Part shown: positions 3,379-5,468 of the stretch, piece by piece
Position numbering within the stretch: position 1 is the stretch's first letter
Layout: each line of letters starts with the position of its first letter
From: Spirosoma sp.
Lineage (GTDB): Bacteria > Bacteroidota > Bacteroidia > Cytophagales > Spirosomataceae
Assembly (NCBI GenBank): GCA_025351545.1
Contig: JANXVQ010000523.1
Span: forward strand, 1 to 5,468
DNA length: 5,468 nt
Reading direction: 5' to 3'
Position numbers and translations under genes: made by a program
Notes under the pieces: generated by a model
What the model was told of the DNA's origin: nothing
Seen by the model: the letters and a program-made list of their open reading frames with translations, nothing else
Databases searched by the model: none

Positions 3379-5468
3379 TTGGCGACAAACGCGAAAATCA
3401 ATACGCGCAAAAATTTTGCGACGATTCAGCCAGTGATTGGGTATCCAGATTTTTTGGATATTCAAGTAAAATCCTTCAAAGATTTTTTCCAGCTTGATAC
3501 GCCTTCCAACCAACGTTCGGAAGAAGGACTATTTAAAGTTTTTCAGGAAAATTTCCCAATTTCAGACTCCCGTGAGAATTTTAAGCTGGAGTTCATCGAC
3601 TACTTAGTTGACCCACCAAAATATTCGGTTGACGAGTCTATCGACCGGGGTCTGACGTATTCGGTGCCTTTGAAAGCGAAACTGCGCTTGACAAACAATG
3701 ACCCCGACAACGAGGACTTTGAAACGATTGAGCAGGAAGTATTCCTAGGTAATATTCCGTACATGACCGAGAAAGGCTCGTTTGTCATTAACGGAGCCGA
3801 GCGTGTGATTGTTTCTCAATTGCACCGTTCGCCGGGTGTGTTCTTCTCGATGAGTAAGCACACAAACGGAACCAAACTCTATTCGGCTCGGATTATTCCA
3901 TTTAAAGGGTCCTGGATCGAGTTCTCGACCGATGTCAACAATGTCATGTATGCGTACATTGACCGGAAAAAGAAATTTCCGGTTACAACGTTGTTACGGG
4001 CTATTGGCTTTGGTTCAGATAAAGACATTCTCGACTTATTCGGTCTGTCGGAAGAAGTTCCGGCAACGCCAGCCAACCTGAAAAAGGCCATTGGCCGCCG
4101 GTTGGCAGCTCGGGTGCTACGCACGTGGACTGAAGATTTCGTGGATGAAGATACGGGCGAAGTTGTATCGATCAGTCGTAACGAGGTGCTCCTGGAGCGT
4201 GACTCGGCTATATCGGCTGACGACATTGATGTAATTACGGAATCAGGTCAAAAGTCAGTCATCCTGCACAAGGAAGATATGAATATGGCTGATTACAACA
4301 TTATTTACAACACGCTGCAAAAAGATAGTTCCAACTCTGAAAAAGAGGCTGTAGAACAAATCTACCGGCAGCTCCGGAACGCCGATGCACCGGATGAGCA
4401 AACAGCGCGTGAAATTATTCAGAGTCTGTTCTTCTCAGATAAACGGTATGATCTTGGTGATGTAGGTCGTTACCGGATTAACAAAAAACTTGGGCTCGAC
4501 ATTTCGTCAGAGATGAAGGTATTAACTACGGAAGACATCGTGTCTATCGTGAAGTACCTGATTGGTCTGATTAACTCAAAGGCCGTTGTCGACGATATTG
4601 ATCACCTTAGCAATCGACGTGTTCGGACGGTAGGAGAGCAATTATATGCGCAATTTGGTGTTGGTCTGGCTCGTATGGCCCGGACGATCAAAGAGCGGAT
4701 GAACGTGCGGGATAATGAGGACTTCAAACCTGTTGACCTTATTAATGCCCGGACGTTATCGTCGGTAATTAACTCGTTCTTCGGAACGAACCAGTTGTCG
4801 CAATTCATGGACCAAACCAACCCATTGGCTGAGGTGACGCACAAGCGTCGTATGTCGGCACTGGGACCCGGCGGTCTATCGCGTGAGCGGGCTGGTTTTG
4901 AGGTTCGTGACGTACACTATACGCACTATGGTCGTTTGTGTACTATCGAAACTCCGGAAGGTCCAAACATCGGTCTTATTTCCTCACTTTGTGTCTATGC
5001 TAAAATTAACAGCATGGGATTCATTGAAACACCTTACCGGATTATTGAAAACGGCAAGGTAGCGATGGACAAGCCGGTGATGTACTTAACGGCCGAAGAA
5101 GAAGATACGCACTATATCGCGCAGGCCAATGCAGGTGTCGACAAAAAAGGGAACTTCCAGGTAGATCGCCTGAAGGCTCGTTTTGAAGGTGACTTCCCAA
5201 TGGCTGAACCTGCCAACGTAACCTTCATGGATATTGCCCCGAATCAGATTGTATCGGTAGCTGCGTCCATGATTCCGTTCCTCGAACATGACGATGCTAA
5301 CCGTGCCCTTATGGGTTCGAACATGCAGCGTCAGGCTGTGCCATTGCTCCGACCAGAAGCGCCTATCGTGGGTACAGGTCTGGAAGGTCGCGTAGCCGTT
5401 GATTCGCGGACATTGGTAATTGCTGAGGCCGACGGCGTAATTGAGTTCGTTGATGCGAGCAAGATTAT
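3379..5468 (+). CDS. rpoB: DNA-directed RNA polymerase subunit beta, 5' part (3' end outside window)
   Basis: RpoB forms one pincer of RNA polymerase with part of the active centre and the rifampicin pocket. The frame runs 696 codons to the window edge; Bacteroidetes RpoB is usually about 1,280-1,300 residues, so roughly half is present. The start is a TTG at 3379: it gives [15 protein letters not shown], matching the family's MATN-type start. No in-frame ATG lies between the stop at 3211 and a codon well inside conserved sequence (Y-M-T-E-K). Landmarks include [13 protein letters not shown] (141-153), K-G-S-W-I-E-F (176-182), the rifampicin cluster (472-495, Q-L-S-Q-F-M-D-Q ... T-H-K-R-R-M-S-A-L), [12 protein letters not shown] (523-534) and [11 protein letters not shown] (636-646). 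D478, H488 and S493 correspond to Escherichia coli D516, H526 and S531, so the pocket looks drug-sensitive. The catalytic C-terminal half is not visible. rpoC would be expected next. Confidence 0.97.
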   Translation, partial: MATNAKINTRKNFATIQPVIGYPDFLDIQVKSFKDFFQLDTPSNQRSEEGLFKVFQENFPISDSRENFKLEFIDYLVDPPKYSVDESIDRGLTYSVPLKAKLRLTNNDPDNEDFETIEQEVFLGNIPYMTEKGSFVINGAERVIVSQLHRSPGVFFSMSKHTNGTKLYSARIIPFKGSWIEFSTDVNNVMYAYIDRKKKFPVTTLLRAIGFGSDKDILDLFGLSEEVPATPANLKKAIGRRLAARVLRTWTEDFVDEDTGEVVSISRNEVLLERDSAISADDIDVITESGQKSVILHKEDMNMADYNIIYNTLQKDSSNSEKEAVEQIYRQLRNADAPDEQTAREIIQSLFFSDKRYDLGDVGRYRINKKLGLDISSEMKVLTTEDIVSIVKYLIGLINSKAVVDDIDHLSNRRVRTVGEQLYAQFGVGLARMARTIKERMNVRDNEDFKPVDLINARTLSSVINSFFGTNQLSQFMDQTNPLAEVTHKRRMSALGPGGLSRERAGFEVRDVHYTHYGRLCTIETPEGPNIGLISSLCVYAKINSMGFIETPYRIIENGKVAMDKPVMYLTAEEEDTHYIAQANAGVDKKGNFQVDRLKARFEGDFPMAEPANVTFMDIAPNQIVSVAASMIPFLEHDDANRALMGSNMQRQAVPLLRPEAPIVGTGLEGRVAVDSRTLVIAEADGVIEFVDASKI

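Noticed and set aside
1..5468. Search for a mobile element, CRISPR array, tRNA, toxin-antitoxin pair or new defence system
   Set aside because: No repeat array, insertion-sequence ends, cloverleaf or foreign-looking gene was seen; gene order and content are those of a conserved housekeeping cluster.

Overview
The window is the conserved secE–nusG–rplK–rplA–rplJ–rplL–rpoB block found in most bacteria, all on the + strand, with both ends cut by the window. The protein sequences look like Bacteroidetes, most likely Cytophagales near Spirosoma and its relatives. This rests on recalled family sequences (for example the RpoB start MATNAKI...[14 protein letters not shown], a short one-helix SecE, and NusG beginning MGGIQWYVIRAISGQEKK), frequent CGG arginine codons, base composition near 50% GC by eye, and the lack of clear Shine-Dalgarno sequences. 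The genus is an inference.

Layout. Bases 1-172 hold the 3' end of secE. A 103-base gap follows, with a possible promoter and two competing hairpins, one of which buries the nusG start codon. nusG is 276-836. A 149-base gap (837-985) forms a structured leader with a possible 15-codon upstream ORF. Then come rplK (986-1429), rplA (1455-2153), rplJ (2157-2690) and rplL (2748-3128), closely packed and probably co-transcribed. The 250-base gap between rplL and rpoB holds a strong intrinsic terminator or attenuator (3152-3207), a Bacteroidetes-type promoter candidate (3218-3244) and two further hairpins. rpoB starts at a TTG codon at 3379 and runs off the right end after 696 codons.

How the genes work together. 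SecE belongs to the SecYEG translocon and NusG links RNA polymerase to Rho or the ribosome. L11, L1, L10 and L12 build the two ribosomal stalks: L1 the E-site side, L11/L10/L12 the factor-binding side. RpoB is the RNA polymerase beta subunit. The cluster couples supply of ribosome stalk proteins to supply of RNA polymerase. The terminator–promoter pair before rpoB suggests the two are adjusted separately.

I see no mobile element, CRISPR array, tRNA, rRNA, defence gene or unknown protein-coding gene. The coding content is ordinary housekeeping. What merits a second look is in the non-coding gaps: the alternative hairpins at the nusG start, the layered rplL–rpoB junction, the TTG start of rpoB, and the rplK leader. 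All RNA structures were found by reading complementary bases by hand, not by energy calculation.
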